DNA of 64,000 nt from Pegea sp. RAD2-039 (Eukaryota; Chordata; Thaliacea; Salpida; Salpidae). The stretch spans positions 1,612,001 through 1,676,000 of the forward strand of contig JAQGEQ010000299.1 in the NCBI GenBank assembly GCA_034620365.1. Reading direction: 5' to 3'. The notes below the pieces were generated by a model that saw only the letters and a list, made by a program, of their open reading frames with translations, made no database searches and was not told the origin of the DNA. Both the position numbers and the translations under genes were made by a program. Below are positions 1-13,142 of this stretch, in pieces. Position 1 is the first letter of the stretch. Each line of letters starts with the position of its first letter.

Positions 1-2128
1 TCATAATCAAGTTTTAATTAAATGGATCAAAGGTAATTCTGCTGGCGTGATTTTATCTAACGTTTATTTAAAGATGAAATTACTTAAACTAATCAATAAA
101 ACTTTCCCAGGACTTTTCAGTCAAGCACTTCTCTGACAAGTTTCAAAGAAAGTGATCTTTTAAGTAATTGACTTTAAAGCTATTTTGTATAAATGAAATA
201 AAATTTATGAATGAAATGAATTCAATTTATTACATGAAGAGTATAAAATTTCACTTTCATCTTAGTTTTTAGTACGAGTAAAATTATTAATAATAAAATT
301 GTACGCATACTTGCAAAAAACAAGATTTGATACTGGAAACCAAAGCAGTCAATATTAAATGACTAATCCAAATCTTTCTGCTTACTTAACTGCGTTTACA
401 TAAAAAGGTTCAAGGCTGAAAACATTCGGTGGTTTTAATTACATGCAATATAGAAACGATTTATTGAAGTAGAATTCAAACAGAGTATATTGCAAATACT
501 TTCGAGTGAAAAATATTACAAATAAAAAATAAGATTTGTTTCACAGAAAGTTATAGTTGAAAGATTTTTATACATTTTTTATATAACTTTGTAATTAGAT
601 CTTATATTAAGTAACTTTTCGAATCGAAATAATATCCATATAAAATCAATTAATAATATTCATTATTATTGTAGAGTATTTATCATTAATAAATAATACT
701 TATGTTTATATATATATAAATAATCAAAAAATAATTATATAAGTTACAATTTTTTAATTATGGTGTTATTCAAAAAATATTTTAAGAAATAGCTACTAAA
801 GTGTCCGAAAATAATAAAATTTATCTTAATTCCAGATACATAAGTTACTCAATGTGCATACAATTCAAACTTTGCAAAATATCTTTGTTATTTTCAGCAC
901 TTTTTGTTTTCTTTAAATTCTTTTAAATTCAATTCTGAATAGATTTTGAGATTAGTTTTTTTCAATTACTAATGTTAAAGATTAAAATAATAACATCATA
1001 AAGTAAATAATCTTTTTACTAATTTCAATTAGGTAACTTGTTTACTCAATGTGTTAGCTTAAAAGCTGCTACACCTTGAAATAACAAATTAATAACACCT
1101 TTTAGTGATGATCTAAACAATAGTTATTTAAGTAATCTTAAAAAACAAATGATTTAGTCATTTAATATTATCTACAAAACAATTGAATAGAAACATACTT
1201 ACAAAAACTTTGATGTGGTTGTCTTGCTTAAGATAAAAAAATAAATTTTATACCTTTTAAAAATGTTTCAAACAATCTGTTTAAGCTTTATGTAAATTAA
1301 ATAAATATCCATGATAGTATTTTGAATATACCATATGTTTTGTAGTTGAAATTAGAGATATTGAATATTTTTTAAAAGAATTTTAAAAAACACGATTACA
1401 GCTTTAATGTACAAGCTATTAGAAACGCTATTATCATTTTTGTTCATGTTACAGATTAAACCATTTCTATATTTTTTGGCGAATAAATACGATGTTCATA
1501 TTATAAACTCATATATTAGTGATAAACTTTCCAAAAAAAGATTGAAAATCATTCATATTAAATTTCGATTAATTTTTTTCGTAAAGTTATAAAAATTTAA
1601 TATTTAATGTTTAACGTTTATTTACTGATAAAATTCGTGTTATTGAATGATGTTATTTTCTCCTTACAAACACAAAAAGATGCTGCATCATTCTTTCCAT
1701 TGTAATTCTTTCTTCATTAGTTTCTCTTATTGTCAAGCAAACAGAAGTAAATTCACTCAAAGCCAGAAAAAATCTCAGAGCTGCCTTATTTAAGGATAGA
1801 TTAGAAAAAAAGTTCAGTTACTACCAATTAGTTTAGATTTTAAACTTTGTAATGGATAATTTGAAAGCTTTAAATTAATTTTATTTGAATCAATGTTTTG
1901 ATCTAATATAAGTCATAGTAACCAATCAGAATAAAAGAACAAGATAGGAAAATTGAATTTAAAGTGAGGATAGACTTCTTAGAGAACATTTCAGTATTTT
2001 TGAGTTACTTTTGACAATCATCTTTATATAAACTTTTATTTATTTAAACTAAAGTAAAAACTAATCAAGTCGAAATGATATTAAATCTCAATACAATTCT
2101 TTTTAAACTCGATTGTTAGTGAGCTATT
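1..2128. other. intergenic, nothing recognised
   Basis: Very A+T-rich sequence upstream of the claudin-like gene. The only open frames are short, low-complexity and bounded by frequent stops. I see no splice-linked exon, tRNA or clear repeat. Part of the last few hundred bases probably holds the promoter and 5' leader of the next gene, but no motif decides it. Confidence 0.5.
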
Positions 2129-3220
2129 ATGGGTTGTTCAGCAGCTTTAACTTTATACGTTTTCACTATTATATGTGCATGGGCCTCATTTGGGTTAGGA
2201 ACTTCAGCAGTAGGAGCAAAGAATTGGATGTTTACAAACAGTGATCAAAGGGGATTGTGGGTAACTTGTATTGAAAAAGATAATTGCTCAATCATCGGTA
2301 AGAAGTTAACTTGAGTGTTATGATGATTCAAGCCTTGCAAGTTTATCTAAAATTGATCTTAACAATTTTTCATTAGATCATTTATTCTATAAGATGATTC
2401 GATTGTTTTCTAAAACTTATGTTATTTTGGCTACCAATCATTAATTTAATAATTTATTTAACAAGATTATACCTTTGTTGTCTAGAAATAATAACTAAAA
2501 ATGTATTATTACTATTTTATAAAAGTATTTTGAAATATTAAATTATCCTAAACGAGCTCAACGCTATTTGGTAAACTCAAGAAGCTTTCAAAGTATTATT
2601 CTAATAAATTTTATTTTAAATATTAAAATCAAAAGTTTTATAGTTTCGTTGATTGAAAATAGATGCTTAAAATATAAAAGAGCTAACCATTTACATACAA
2701 AAACCATTTTGTTTGATTCAAATGTTTATTCTACAAGATCATATCTTTGTTGTCTAACTGGTCTATTGTGTTATTTCGGCGATCAACTGTTAACAAAATA
2801 TTTTTGAATATTTTGTAGAATCATCAGCTGCGTTAAACTCTGTCAGAGCTTTTGTTATCATTGGGATTGTATTTGGATTTATTGGAGTAATCGCATTTTC
2901 ATCAGGCTTCCGACTTAAAAGCTATCAAACAGTTTGTAAAGCTGGCTATGGCTTCATTTATCTATCAGGTTATTAATGTTGAAGATTTAAAACTTCGTGA
3001 AAACTGTAGCTAAGAATGATACTTACAAATTTATTCATTAATGTTTGCAGCGCTGTTTTGGACAATTGCTATGATCGTGTACACTGTGACATTTTCATCA
3101 CAATCTTCAGCTTGGGGTTATCCTTATGCTTTTGGTTGGGCTTGTGTTGGATTACTGAATTTAGGTGGAGGTTTTGGACAGGCTGCTATTTCTAAACGTT
3201 CTGGACAAGTCTCGCCTTGA
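2129..3220 (+). CDS. claudin/PMP22-superfamily four-pass membrane protein
   Basis: Three exons at 2129-2297, 2819-2968 and 3051-3220, with GT-AG introns both in phase 1, give a 162-aa protein. It starts with a membrane segment (about residues 6-28). The first extracellular loop then carries the family signature: W33, G42-L43-W44, C47 and C53. Exon 2 encodes TM2 (VIIGIVFGFIGVIAF) and exon 3 encodes TM3 and TM4. In claudins this W-GLW-C-C loop forms the paracellular barrier; in PMP22/EMP/MP20 relatives it is adhesive. The protein is shorter than vertebrate claudins (over 200 aa) and ends in a brief basic tail (SKRSGQVSP) without an obvious YV-type PDZ ligand. It acts at the plasma membrane. I cannot say whether it is a junction protein or another member of the superfamily. 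The ATG follows an in-frame-stop-rich leader. Confidence 0.75.
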
Positions 3221-4898
3221 ACCTTCTTTTTGTTCAGCATTGTATCTTTTTGAAATTTAAGAATTTTAAATGCTGATTTATATTCGAGTAAGTTGAAGGC
3301 CTTAAATCTTTAAAATGTGCTTATCACACTTTATAAAGCAGTTGGAACTCAAACTTTAAATTGCCTTAAAATGTCCTTTTATCAGTTTCAACCTTACAGG
3401 TTGTTAGCTTTTAGATATTAATACCAATTACTTTCCAATTTCCTACAAATTTGAAATCTTCTTGCTTCTGTGACATATAAATTTTAAACTTATAATAATG
3501 ACTACCGTTAAGTTGTATCTATGAAACATTTGAAATATGAACTCGCAAAATAAAAAATTTATCAAAAACTTGAAAATTCGAACAATGATTATTACCATTG
3601 GTGTGACTGTAATTTGATCATTTGACAAAATTCACATTCATAATTTGTAAGCTTCATTTTTCGATAAGACTCCACATCTCGTCAATCAAAAACTTTTATT
3701 TACGATTCATATAAAAATTTCCTTAAAATCTACAAAATGACAAAAATAGAATAATCTTTAAATTTTTGTTATTTTATTACGGCTAACTTTTAAAAATAGT
3801 CATATAAAACTAATTATACAATAAATTAAAGAATTATAATTCAAGTATTTGTGAAAAATATTAAATATATACCTAAACCTCTTACAAGTTCAATCTTTTG
3901 ATATGTAAAATAAAATATTAACACTTTTCATTGCACAATGTTTACTGATGTTTAGAATTATAATAACATGTCCATGTCATTAGAACTACAAGAAAATCGT
4001 TAAATAATCAAAGAGCGTTTATAGTACTTAAACAGTTAAAATAATGTTTTATCACTGAGTTTACTCGATGAAGAAAATGTAGTAAGTTTTAATTTTGCTG
4101 TTCAAGCAATTGTCATTGTTAAAAAGGTTTGTGAAAACTAAACCTGTGAATTCCTTACTTAGGCGGTAAAATATCTTGGGTTACAACTTCTTTTTAGGAG
4201 TATTCAAATTTTGTATTCAAAGTTTAAGCTCTTAAAAACGTATAAAAATCTGCCAAAACAAAATAGCGTATACTATATTTGCACTCTTTAGTTCTTTCAC
4301 TTTAATTTATGGCTAATATGTGCTTATTATATAAACATATTTGAAGCAAAAAGTATAGCCGGTCAATGCAGTTTTGTTTGACAAAAATTGGGTACTTTCG
4401 AAATTTAAAACTAAAATCAATTGAATTTTTATAACTTGCTTTAATTAATACTGGGTTGACCAGATATTTTCAGAACGATAATTTTAACTTTAATCAAAAC
4501 CTAAGGACATGGATTATAAACCTTCAACTCGGAAATTTTAATTTTAAATAGACTTTTGACAGTTCACTCAAAAATAAATTAATAAAGAAAGTATACTATA
4601 AGAAACCGTTCTGTATTACCGACAAATCCACCCGACATTAAAAGAAATTATTTTCGGTATTCTGACATGAATAAAATAAGTTTGAAAAATTATAAATAAT
4701 TATAATTTTTTAGATTTAAAAAAATTTTTATATCGTTAGTTTTAAAATCTATTTTTAGCGAGTTTCAATTTTTAATTTTTTTTGTGGAACAACACTTTTT
4801 ATTATTTTTCTACTTTTGTGAATCTGTTAACCTGTACTATAAGGCTTACATCCGTATTTTGGATTTGTCGATATTTTTCTAATAACTTTTCCTTAACG
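3221..4898. other. intergenic, nothing recognised
   Basis: Holds the 3' flank of the claudin-like gene and the 5' flank of TRNAU1AP, both on the plus strand. The sequence is A+T-rich with no credible exon on either strand. Confidence 0.45.
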
Positions 4899-7800
4899 AT
4901 GTCTCGAACTTTATGGATGGGCGATGTAAGTTATTTTTATACTTTAAAACGTATTTTTTGCTAAATTTTAGTCAACTTAGTTTGTCAGATTAAAACACCA
5001 TCATGAAGGAAAGTAGGCCAATATAAAACAATATTATTAAAAATAGGGAAAGAGGGGTTTATTTGCAGATTATGGACTACAGGGCTTAATATAGTCGATG
5101 TTTTTTAAGTCATTGGTTAAATATAATTACTGTGCACTTGTTGATTACCTACTTCAACAGATGATAACAGAAAATGGTACCATATAGTAGTAAGTTTTCA
5201 AATAGGTGGCATTTATCTGTATATGCTAATTTTATTACTAATGAAACTTTTTGTTTTTTAGCTGGACTCCTACATGGATGAGACTTTTATTAATAGACTT
5301 TTCCTTTTTATCAGCCAGCCAACATCAGTCAAAGTGATAAGAAAGTAATTAAATTTTTTTTCTGTCTATTTTTATATATAAATCTTACTAAATTATTTTT
5401 TTTTATGTTTTATTATAAGTACAAATTTATTTTAATATTGTGGATACTAGTTTGAAAAATAGTAATGTTAAAAAAAACTATTTCAAATATAGCTTGATAA
5501 TATTGAATTATATTTTTGTGTAAAATGTAATTTATTTATTTGTAAATTTTATTATGTTCATAGTTTCTCAGATATTTATAATTGTTACATTTATTATTTT
5601 ATTAATTTATTATTTTGGTTAACTATCATTTAGTTTAATCAAGTTTTTATGACAATAAAAACAATTTTTTATTATTATGTAATCATACATTTTGTTACTA
5701 AAAAATCTATTTTGATTTCCTATAATTTGGTGATAAAACTTTGATGATATATATTTTGATTTCATTTATAAAATTGGTATAAGCAATTATGAATTATATT
5801 TAGTATTATTTATATTTATACAAATATTGTAACATTTTATATCACTAGATTTTAAAATGTTTTCATGATTAGTTTATATTAATACTAAAAATATATATTT
5901 GGATAGTTATTATTCATGTTTGATAATTTATGCTTATAATTTTTTTATTCATTACTCTTTTATTTACTATTTTATATTACTTTTGTCTAAAATAGAAAGG
6001 ACACTGGAGAATTGGCTGGTTACTGTTTTGTTGAGTTTGCTACAGAAACTGAAGCTGAAAGAGTCTTAAAACTTGTTAATGCAACTGAAATTCCTGGTTC
6101 AAATCCTGTAAGAATTTTATATAAATTTTGATTATGACATTACTTGATGTTATTTAGACTTGTATATTTTTTAGTTGAATAAATTTTAGTAAATTTCCTT
6201 TAAACTCTTTTTCTTAATTTTTTAAACTAATTTTAAGTTTAAAACTTTAAAAATATTGTTATAATATATGTTATAAAAACAAAAGTTGGCATTTCATTTA
6301 ATGTAATGATTAGGGTTAGAATATCAGCAACTACTAAATAAGTTTTCTAATTTTTATTTGTTGAATTTTTATTATAATTCTATGAATCTTATTTTTTTGT
6401 TAATATGAATTTAGTATTTGTAGATTGCTCTTTTAGGATTAGATTTATGAAATATCGTTTTGGGCAACCACTATTTATATTTCATACTTTAGATAAATGG
6501 AATGATTTCTAACAACTAAATACTTCATAAAACTTATTTCATTTCTTTAACATTCAACTTTTGTTTCAGCCAAAACGATTCCGGTTGAATAGATCACAAG
6601 CTGGAAGAATGTGGGACACAGGGTAAGAAATGAAGTTATTTACTAAAACAAATCTGTGATCGACCTCTTTGTTATCACAAATACAGAAACCTGAGATTTT
6701 ATTTAAATTGATCTATTCAGTAAATAAAAGTAAAAATTAGCGGCACAATGCAGTTTACTTTTACTGATCAAAGGGGAGTTAAATCAACAAGAAAATAGTT
6801 AAATATGTTTATGGTGGTAGTATTTATTTGTAAGTTCAAATGTCATTTCATTCACCTATGGCTTCCCAGCAAGCATCTCTATCTTTTTACAGACCATCAC
6901 ATTCCCTTTTTGTCGGCGATCTCGATGCTTCGGTGACTGATGATAAGTTAGAAGATTTTTTCAGCTCGCGTTATCATTCTGTAAAAGGTGCAAAGATCAT
7001 GTGGGAAGATGGCGGTATTTCACGGTAACAACTCTTCCTTACCTACCTCATTTGTGATCTCATTTGATGTGAATTTTAGTGGTTATGGCTTTGTGCGGTT
7101 TGGTGATGAAGATGAGATGAGAAGAGCAAAGTATGAGATGCAAGGATCAAAAGGTTTGGGTCTTAAAGCCATCCGTTGTAGCATCGCCAATCCAAAAGGG
7201 TAAATTATACATCAACAACCACTTGAATATCAACTTCAACTTGTAAATTTTATAGAAAAAATAGTGAAACGTCTGCTCCTGCTGCCGCTACTGAAACAAC
7301 TACAACTGCAGATGCTTATTCACAACCATGGTCACAACAATATGATACTTCATCTTATCAATACTATCAACAATACTACAATTATTACGGATATTACCCT
7401 GTAAGTAAAACCCTTCATCAGCACTCTTGAACAGTTTGAAGGGTGTAGGGTTAATTATTCACCCGTTTCTATTTGATGCTGTAAATCTTTATACATATAG
7501 CTACAAATACAACTGTTGTGATCTAAAGTGTGTAATGTGATGGAGGCTTTTGGTTGTCAACACTTTACGGGAATCTACCAACTTCGTCTTCAGCTTTATT
7601 TAGATTGCAAGATTCCTGTTGTAGTCGTATGCTGTTTACATTCTAACAATTTTCTTTATTTTACAGCAATACAGTTACTATCAACAAAACGCGACAACTC
7701 AACAACCATATACTACTACCAGTAACCAGTATACGACAGCTAACCAATATGTAGACCCATCCACTCATCAACTGGTAGAGCAACCAGTTTCTCATTATTA

Positions 7801-8618
7801 TGTGATGGAAACTGATAATCAGGCAACTAATGACCATTTATTTGAAGGTTAGATCATTTTCATCATCAAATTTTCAGCTTTGTATCTTTAAAGCATCTTT
7901 CAGTCATATTGTTTGTTGGATTTTTCTAAATAGTTTGTTGATTGTTTAGTTAGTAGCAATGTGGTGACAACATTGGTGTCAGTTTTTTCATATTTTTTGA
8001 AATATTTAAATCCTTTTTTGATTACTCAAAACATTAGTGAAAGTGGTAGGCGCTTGAAGGTTGAAAAAGTGATTGAATCCACTTTGAAAGTAGATGAGAT
8101 ATTCTCGTGATAGATAACTAATATTTTGGTTTGAAACTTCAAACAGCTCAAGTTTAATTAAACAAATTTTTACTTTTTCATTTCTGATTGATAAATATGA
8201 GTGCTTGTCCAGCTGCGTTTCAAGAACTTCAGCTAGTTAGATTTCTCACCCTGGTCAACTTGTCGACCATCAACTACAAACCACTGATCACACACCATCG
8301 GTGGTGGAGGGTGGTGGGGACTGGCCTTTGCAGCCAACGCTAGAATGATTTAAACCAACGAGATACGATCATTTCTTTCACTATCAGATAAATGATTGTT
8401 GATGATGAGAGATTTCATCTCTTCTTTAGCTAATCATCAACTCCTTCACAGATCCTGATCCTCCTCAAGACTACGATGCTCTCAATGAAAACTTTTTCAT
8501 TGAACGAAGTGGAATTCTTAATGAGATATTAGGATCACATTGGCAGCCTTTGGAGTTTGTTTCATCAAAAGACACAGATGAAGTTGAAGAAGTAGATGCA
8601 GCTCCTAAAACAACGTGA
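4899..8618 (+). CDS. TRNAU1AP: tRNA selenocysteine 1-associated protein 1 (SECp43)
   Basis: Nine exons: 4899-4925, 5262-5344, 5996-6107, 6570-6622, 6893-7024, 7080-7199, 7256-7400, 7667-7847 and 8452-8618. They join in frame to 339 aa. There are two RRM domains. RRM1 has RNP2 LWMGDL and RNP1 AGYCFVEF; RRM2 has RNP2 LFVGDL and RNP1 RGYGFVRF. A Tyr/Gln-rich low-complexity stretch (YQYYQQYYNYYGYYP) follows, then the family's C-terminal motif ending HWQPLE. SECp43 binds selenocysteine tRNA and helps its methylation and SECIS-dependent selenoprotein synthesis, so the organism probably makes selenoproteins (inference). Human SECp43 is 287 aa; the extra length here lies in the Tyr/Gln-rich and C-terminal parts. 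The start gives MSRTLWMGD, with the same short first coding exon splitting RNP2 that the family layout suggests. No frame damage is seen. Confidence 0.93.
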
Positions 8619-8781
8619 TCAATTTAGATATCTTTAAAACATTCAATGTTTTTGCATCTTTTTTTGAAGCTTTCCTATTGAAGGAAGTTGACGTCAAAGA
8701 AGATTTTTTCGTATTTAGTCATCTTGGTTTCTGATAATGTTAAAGTTTCAGCTTGTGTTCATGTTTTCATTACAATGTTTT

Positions 8782-8787
8782 AATAAA
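8782..8787 (+). terminator. poly(A) signal of TRNAU1AP
   Basis: AATAAA about 165 bases after the stop codon of TRNAU1AP, in a T-rich 3' flank. The position fits a cleavage and polyadenylation signal. No transcript evidence is available. Confidence 0.55.
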
Positions 8788-11363
8788 AGTTCTTCCAGTA
8801 TTCATCTTCTATTTTCTTTTGAAATTTTCTAATAGTTAGATAAGAAACCAACAAATTTGGATGACTACTTTAGAAGCTTCCCTGAAACTTTCATTTGTTG
8901 GTTGGAAATCATCAATCATTAGTAAATACACTACATATTTGCTTTTAGTCGTTTCAAGAACATCAATTGGTTGATTTAATGAAGTGAAACATATGTTGCT
9001 ATTGCAAGTAACTTTGTAAATAAATTTAATTATTTAACTGATGTGATTTAGATTTCTTTCAACATTTTTCATCACTAATGTAAAAATAAATAACAGTTTT
9101 TGTAAGTTAGGAATATGATAGAAAATATTTGCCAGTTTGTAGACGAAATAGAAATGTTGATGCTGACTTTGTAGAGTAAGATCTACAAGATGTTGATCTT
9201 GCAGATTTGTAATTGAAAAAATACTTTATAAAAATTAAAATATCAAAATAATTTGAAGTTTTTTCAAGAAACAAAATTTGTAAATTCTTTTATCTGATAA
9301 AAATTTGAAAATAAAAGTTTAAAAAGTTACATTGCTTCGTAATTTTACAAACAGTTTCAGTTTTAACTGTTTATTTGCAAGTTTCATTAAAGTTACAGCA
9401 AACATCACTAAGTGAAATCGTAGATGTCTTTAATTCATTATATCATTAAATTTATAATATTTACTGAGTGGTTTTTATACAAAACTTCAAAGGTTTCAAG
9501 CCGATCAAAAATAACTTACTTCAAACAGAAAACTTAAAAGGCTAACAAAAGCCTTAAACATGTTTTGAAAGTAAAAATATAAAATCGACAGTTAAGTAAG
9601 TTAGAAGTAGTCACAAACTAACTCTATTATTTATTTATACCACAACAAATTATGCATAAATTAAAATTGGAAAAAATCGAATACAAAAGTAATGAACAAA
9701 GTAATGTATGTTGATATAAAAAGGGTGTGCTTTGTAAAATGGTATTTACCATTAAATTAGAACTAGAATACTAAAGATATTTGCGTTGCCAAGAGTGTTT
9801 CATTTAAAGTGGTATTCTTTTCTGCAAGTTTCGGCTAGAACCTCTTCTCTTTATAAGACAGTTTACAGAGCAATAATTTTACTGATAAACTTGATTATTA
9901 ACCCATTTTCAAGGTTTTTGTAATTTTTTATGATAAGAAGTTTATTTGTAGTTTTTTTTAATATTATTAATAATATTACATTCTATAAAGAAGTTATTAT
10001 AAAAAAAAGATTAGAATCTTGCAAATATTTTCTTAGGAATACAGATAAAATAAACTACCTTTGAAGAAGCTGCTTTGTTAATGCGATAAGCATAAAGATG
10101 TTTGAGTTTGTTTTTTATACTTTAAGCTTTTAGAGTTTAAAAACATTTGCGAATTGTCTGATGAGTCAAACTTTTCAGCTTTTTTTTTTATTTATAATCT
10201 TATTCAATTTGTTAGTCTAAAAATTAATAAATTTGATTTTAGCTGCCAGGAAATTATTTGAAGTAATGTTTGAATTATCTTTAAAAGATACAGAAAATTA
10301 GACAAAAAAGATTTTATTACAGAATAAAATTAATTTCTTCCAAACATGAATAAAGCAGTTGTTAACCTAAAGTAACTAAAGTTATTTTAAGTTAATTAAA
10401 TTTGAATCTTATTACGTTATCAGAAATTATTTTATCGAAAATTACGAATAAATCAACATTTTGAATAAATCGTACAACAATATCTCTTAAAAAAATATTT
10501 ATCTAACAAGATTTTTGAAAGCAACTGGTCCTTTTGTTACCAATTGAATGATTAATGAAAGCTTATTTTGGAGTGAATAGTAATCAAATTAAAGATATCA
10601 GGATGTAGTTAAAAACCAACAACCTTTTTTCATATTTTTGTCATGTTTTAAATCTTCTAAAATTTCTTGAAAATTAAGTGATTGTTTGCTGATTTCTTAA
10701 AATTTGATCTATTGTGTGTATGTTATTGAAACATCTAAAATAAACTTTTTGTGAAGTTTATATTTTTATCTTTGTCAAATAACACTCCTTAAAAACACAC
10801 TTTTAGTTTCATTATTTTTACTTAAAAGTGCAATAAAAAAACTCAACTGATAAAACTCAAGAGCTGAAAAGTAATTACAGATATAACTAAGACACTAAAG
10901 ATTTATATTCTTGTCAACTTTGATGAAAATGCAAACAAAATTTATTAAGAAAGTAAACCTTTACTTTAAACTTACTTTAAAGTTTAGTTGTAACAAGCAC
11001 ACACTTCAACAACAGTCTGTTTATTAACCAACTACAAGCATATCAATTAAGTAACTCAAGCTATTTAAGAAGTCATTTTTTATACTTCAGTTTAGTTGAC
11101 GATCATTATTGAGTTAATGACAAGGTTTTACACTTTCTAAAAGGTCTAAAGTAATTTTATAAAAAGTTAAAGTTTAATTTGTCATTGACAGACATAATTT
11201 TATTTCAAAGATTTATATTTTGTTTTTAATTTCTACTTTCATTACAAGAGCACTGAGTGAACCATCACAAGTAGTGGACCAGCTCAGCCATCAAGTTTGG
11301 ATTTGGAAAGTCTTATGATTAGAAAATGAAGTAATAACGACTTTTCTCGACAACAGAATACAT
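8788..11363. other. intergenic, nothing recognised
   Basis: A+T-rich spacer between TRNAU1AP and the LRR gene. I found no exon with splice signals, no tRNA and no clear repeat in it. Confidence 0.45.
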
Positions 11364-12970
11364 ATGGATGAAGATCTTAGAAAATCGAGAAATTTAATTA
11401 GTAGAAAAAAAGAGTTTAAAAGTCGATTGCCGGTGTTAAGTTCAGTTCAACCAGAAACCAATAAATCTTTCAAAAAGTCACAACGAATTTTGAAGAAAAC
11501 TGAAGACAGTAAAATTCCTGTATATGATCGAAATCTTCTAAAACTCAACTTTCAACAGCCACAAAGCTTCAAATTAAGTTCTTCTTTTGCTCTACTACCT
11601 CCAATTTCAAATGACTCCACTCCTCAATCGCACAGAAAAAAGAATCGAATAAGAAAATCAAGAGAATATAAAGTTAAAGATTTTTTTGTGAAATCGAAGA
11701 ATCTGATCAAAATCACCGGGAAAGAGCTAAGCAAGTTCCCGCTGACAGTATTTCAAGTACCCGGTATTGAAACTTTGATTTTGAGTCCTGAGCGTGAAGC
11801 TTGCTTAAATGTAAGATTTAATTCTATTTGAAATAAATTAATTTCTAAAAATTTCAAAAGCTGGACTCTTAAATAAAAGATTGTTACTTAATACAGCTTC
11901 AAAGACTGATTTTTGACCAAGTCTTTTAAGAGCTTTTAAAGTATAAATTTTTTATTATGTAGAAAACTGATGATTTTTATAAATACTTAATTAATAGCAA
12001 AAATACTTTTTGTGTTTCGTTCACGTCTGTATTTTGATAAAATTTTTGTTTTGTGTCTCTAGTTAGATCTCAAACAACTTACATCTATTTAGCATTTTAA
12101 TCTTTAAAAGTTCTTTTGCCAATAAGCTCAGAAAGTAGTATCTTTCGGTGGTTTATATTCTGAAACAATATTTATCTGTCTACTTTAAATTATTTGTTGT
12201 TTCAACAGTTTAAACTTCCCCGTTTACCAAAAGAAATTGCAAACATGGTGGAACTAAAAACTTTGATTCTTGACACAAATGAGCTCGAAGAGTTACCTCC
12301 AGAAATCAACAGACTACACAATCTAGAAACTTTAGTTCTCAGTAACAACAATTTAACTTTTCTTCCCGACCAATTTCAGCAATTAGGAAACTTGACAGAC
12401 TTGCATTTAGCTAACAACAGGTTTGATGTTGAAATGTAGAAATTCAAAATTTGATTTTTATGATATTTAGGTTTGCTGATTTTCCAAATGAATTGTGTCA
12501 TTTGCCGAAATTGAAGTTTCTAGATTTGAGTGATAACTCTCTCATTGAATTAGAAAATGAAATTTGGTTGCTAGCGGATACTCTTACGACTCTCTTACTT
12601 GCTTACAACCATCTTGTTCGACTTCCAATCACTTTTTCAGCTCTTCACTCTTTACAAACCTTATGGCTTGGTAAGATCTAATAATTAGATGATCCAAAAT
12701 AAAGTTTACTGAAACCATTCAATTTTACTTCAAGGTGATAACCACTTGACTGCCTTGCCTGAAGATTTTGGTGATCTCGTAAATCTGGATTGGGGCAGGG
12801 AACCTTTTTCAGCAAATATTGATCACAACCCACTGGTAAGGCCTCCTTTGGATATCTGCAGGGCTGGCGTAAGTTCAATTAGAAAATATTTTGAAGATTT
12901 GGCCCAATCTAAAAACAGTTCAACTAATCAATTTAAAAAAGTAACCAGCAAAAAGAAAAAGTTGAAATAG
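11364..12970 (+). CDS. leucine-rich repeat protein with basic N-terminal tail
   Basis: Four exons at 11364-11810, 12209-12420, 12471-12670 and 12735-12970 give 364 aa. Residues 1 to about 105 are highly basic and Ser/Lys-rich with no recognised domain (for example HRKKNRIRKSREYKVKDFF). From about residue 115 there are roughly eight LRRs of the LxxLxLxxNxLxxLPxEI type, typical of the SHOC2-like intracellular class (e.g. METLK-type and LKFLDLSDNSLIELENEI). The C-terminus closes with a cap, NPLVRPPLDICRAGVSSIRK, followed by a lysine-rich tail KKKKLK. There is no signal peptide or membrane span, so it is probably cytosolic or nuclear. The cap 'NPL..PP..IC..G...I..YF' is shared by several LRRC/LRRD proteins; I do not recognise the orthologue. 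Exon 1 ends in phase 0 at the border between tail and repeats, so the tail may be a separate module. Confidence 0.8.
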
Positions 12971-13136
12971 TTTAGAAAATTTGATTAGAAATGTTGTTAT
13001 TCCCGGTGTAAGAGTCATCGACTATTTGTTTTATTTTGATGTGCAATACAATAGCACAAGACGTTTGCTGATATTAAAAAAGAAATATTTATTCATGTGA
13101 GCATTTGTGTCGACTGCTGTTGAAAGTTTATAATGA

Positions 13137-13142
13137 AATAAA
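13137..13142 (+). terminator. poly(A) signal of the LRR gene
   Basis: AATAAA about 165 bases past the LRR stop codon on the coding strand. Plausible from position only. Confidence 0.45.

Noticed and set aside
8250-8360. G+C-rich island with small palindromes in the last TRNAU1AP intron
   Set aside because: No coding, tRNA or SINE signature. It may be an old repeat fragment, but there is nothing specific to support it.
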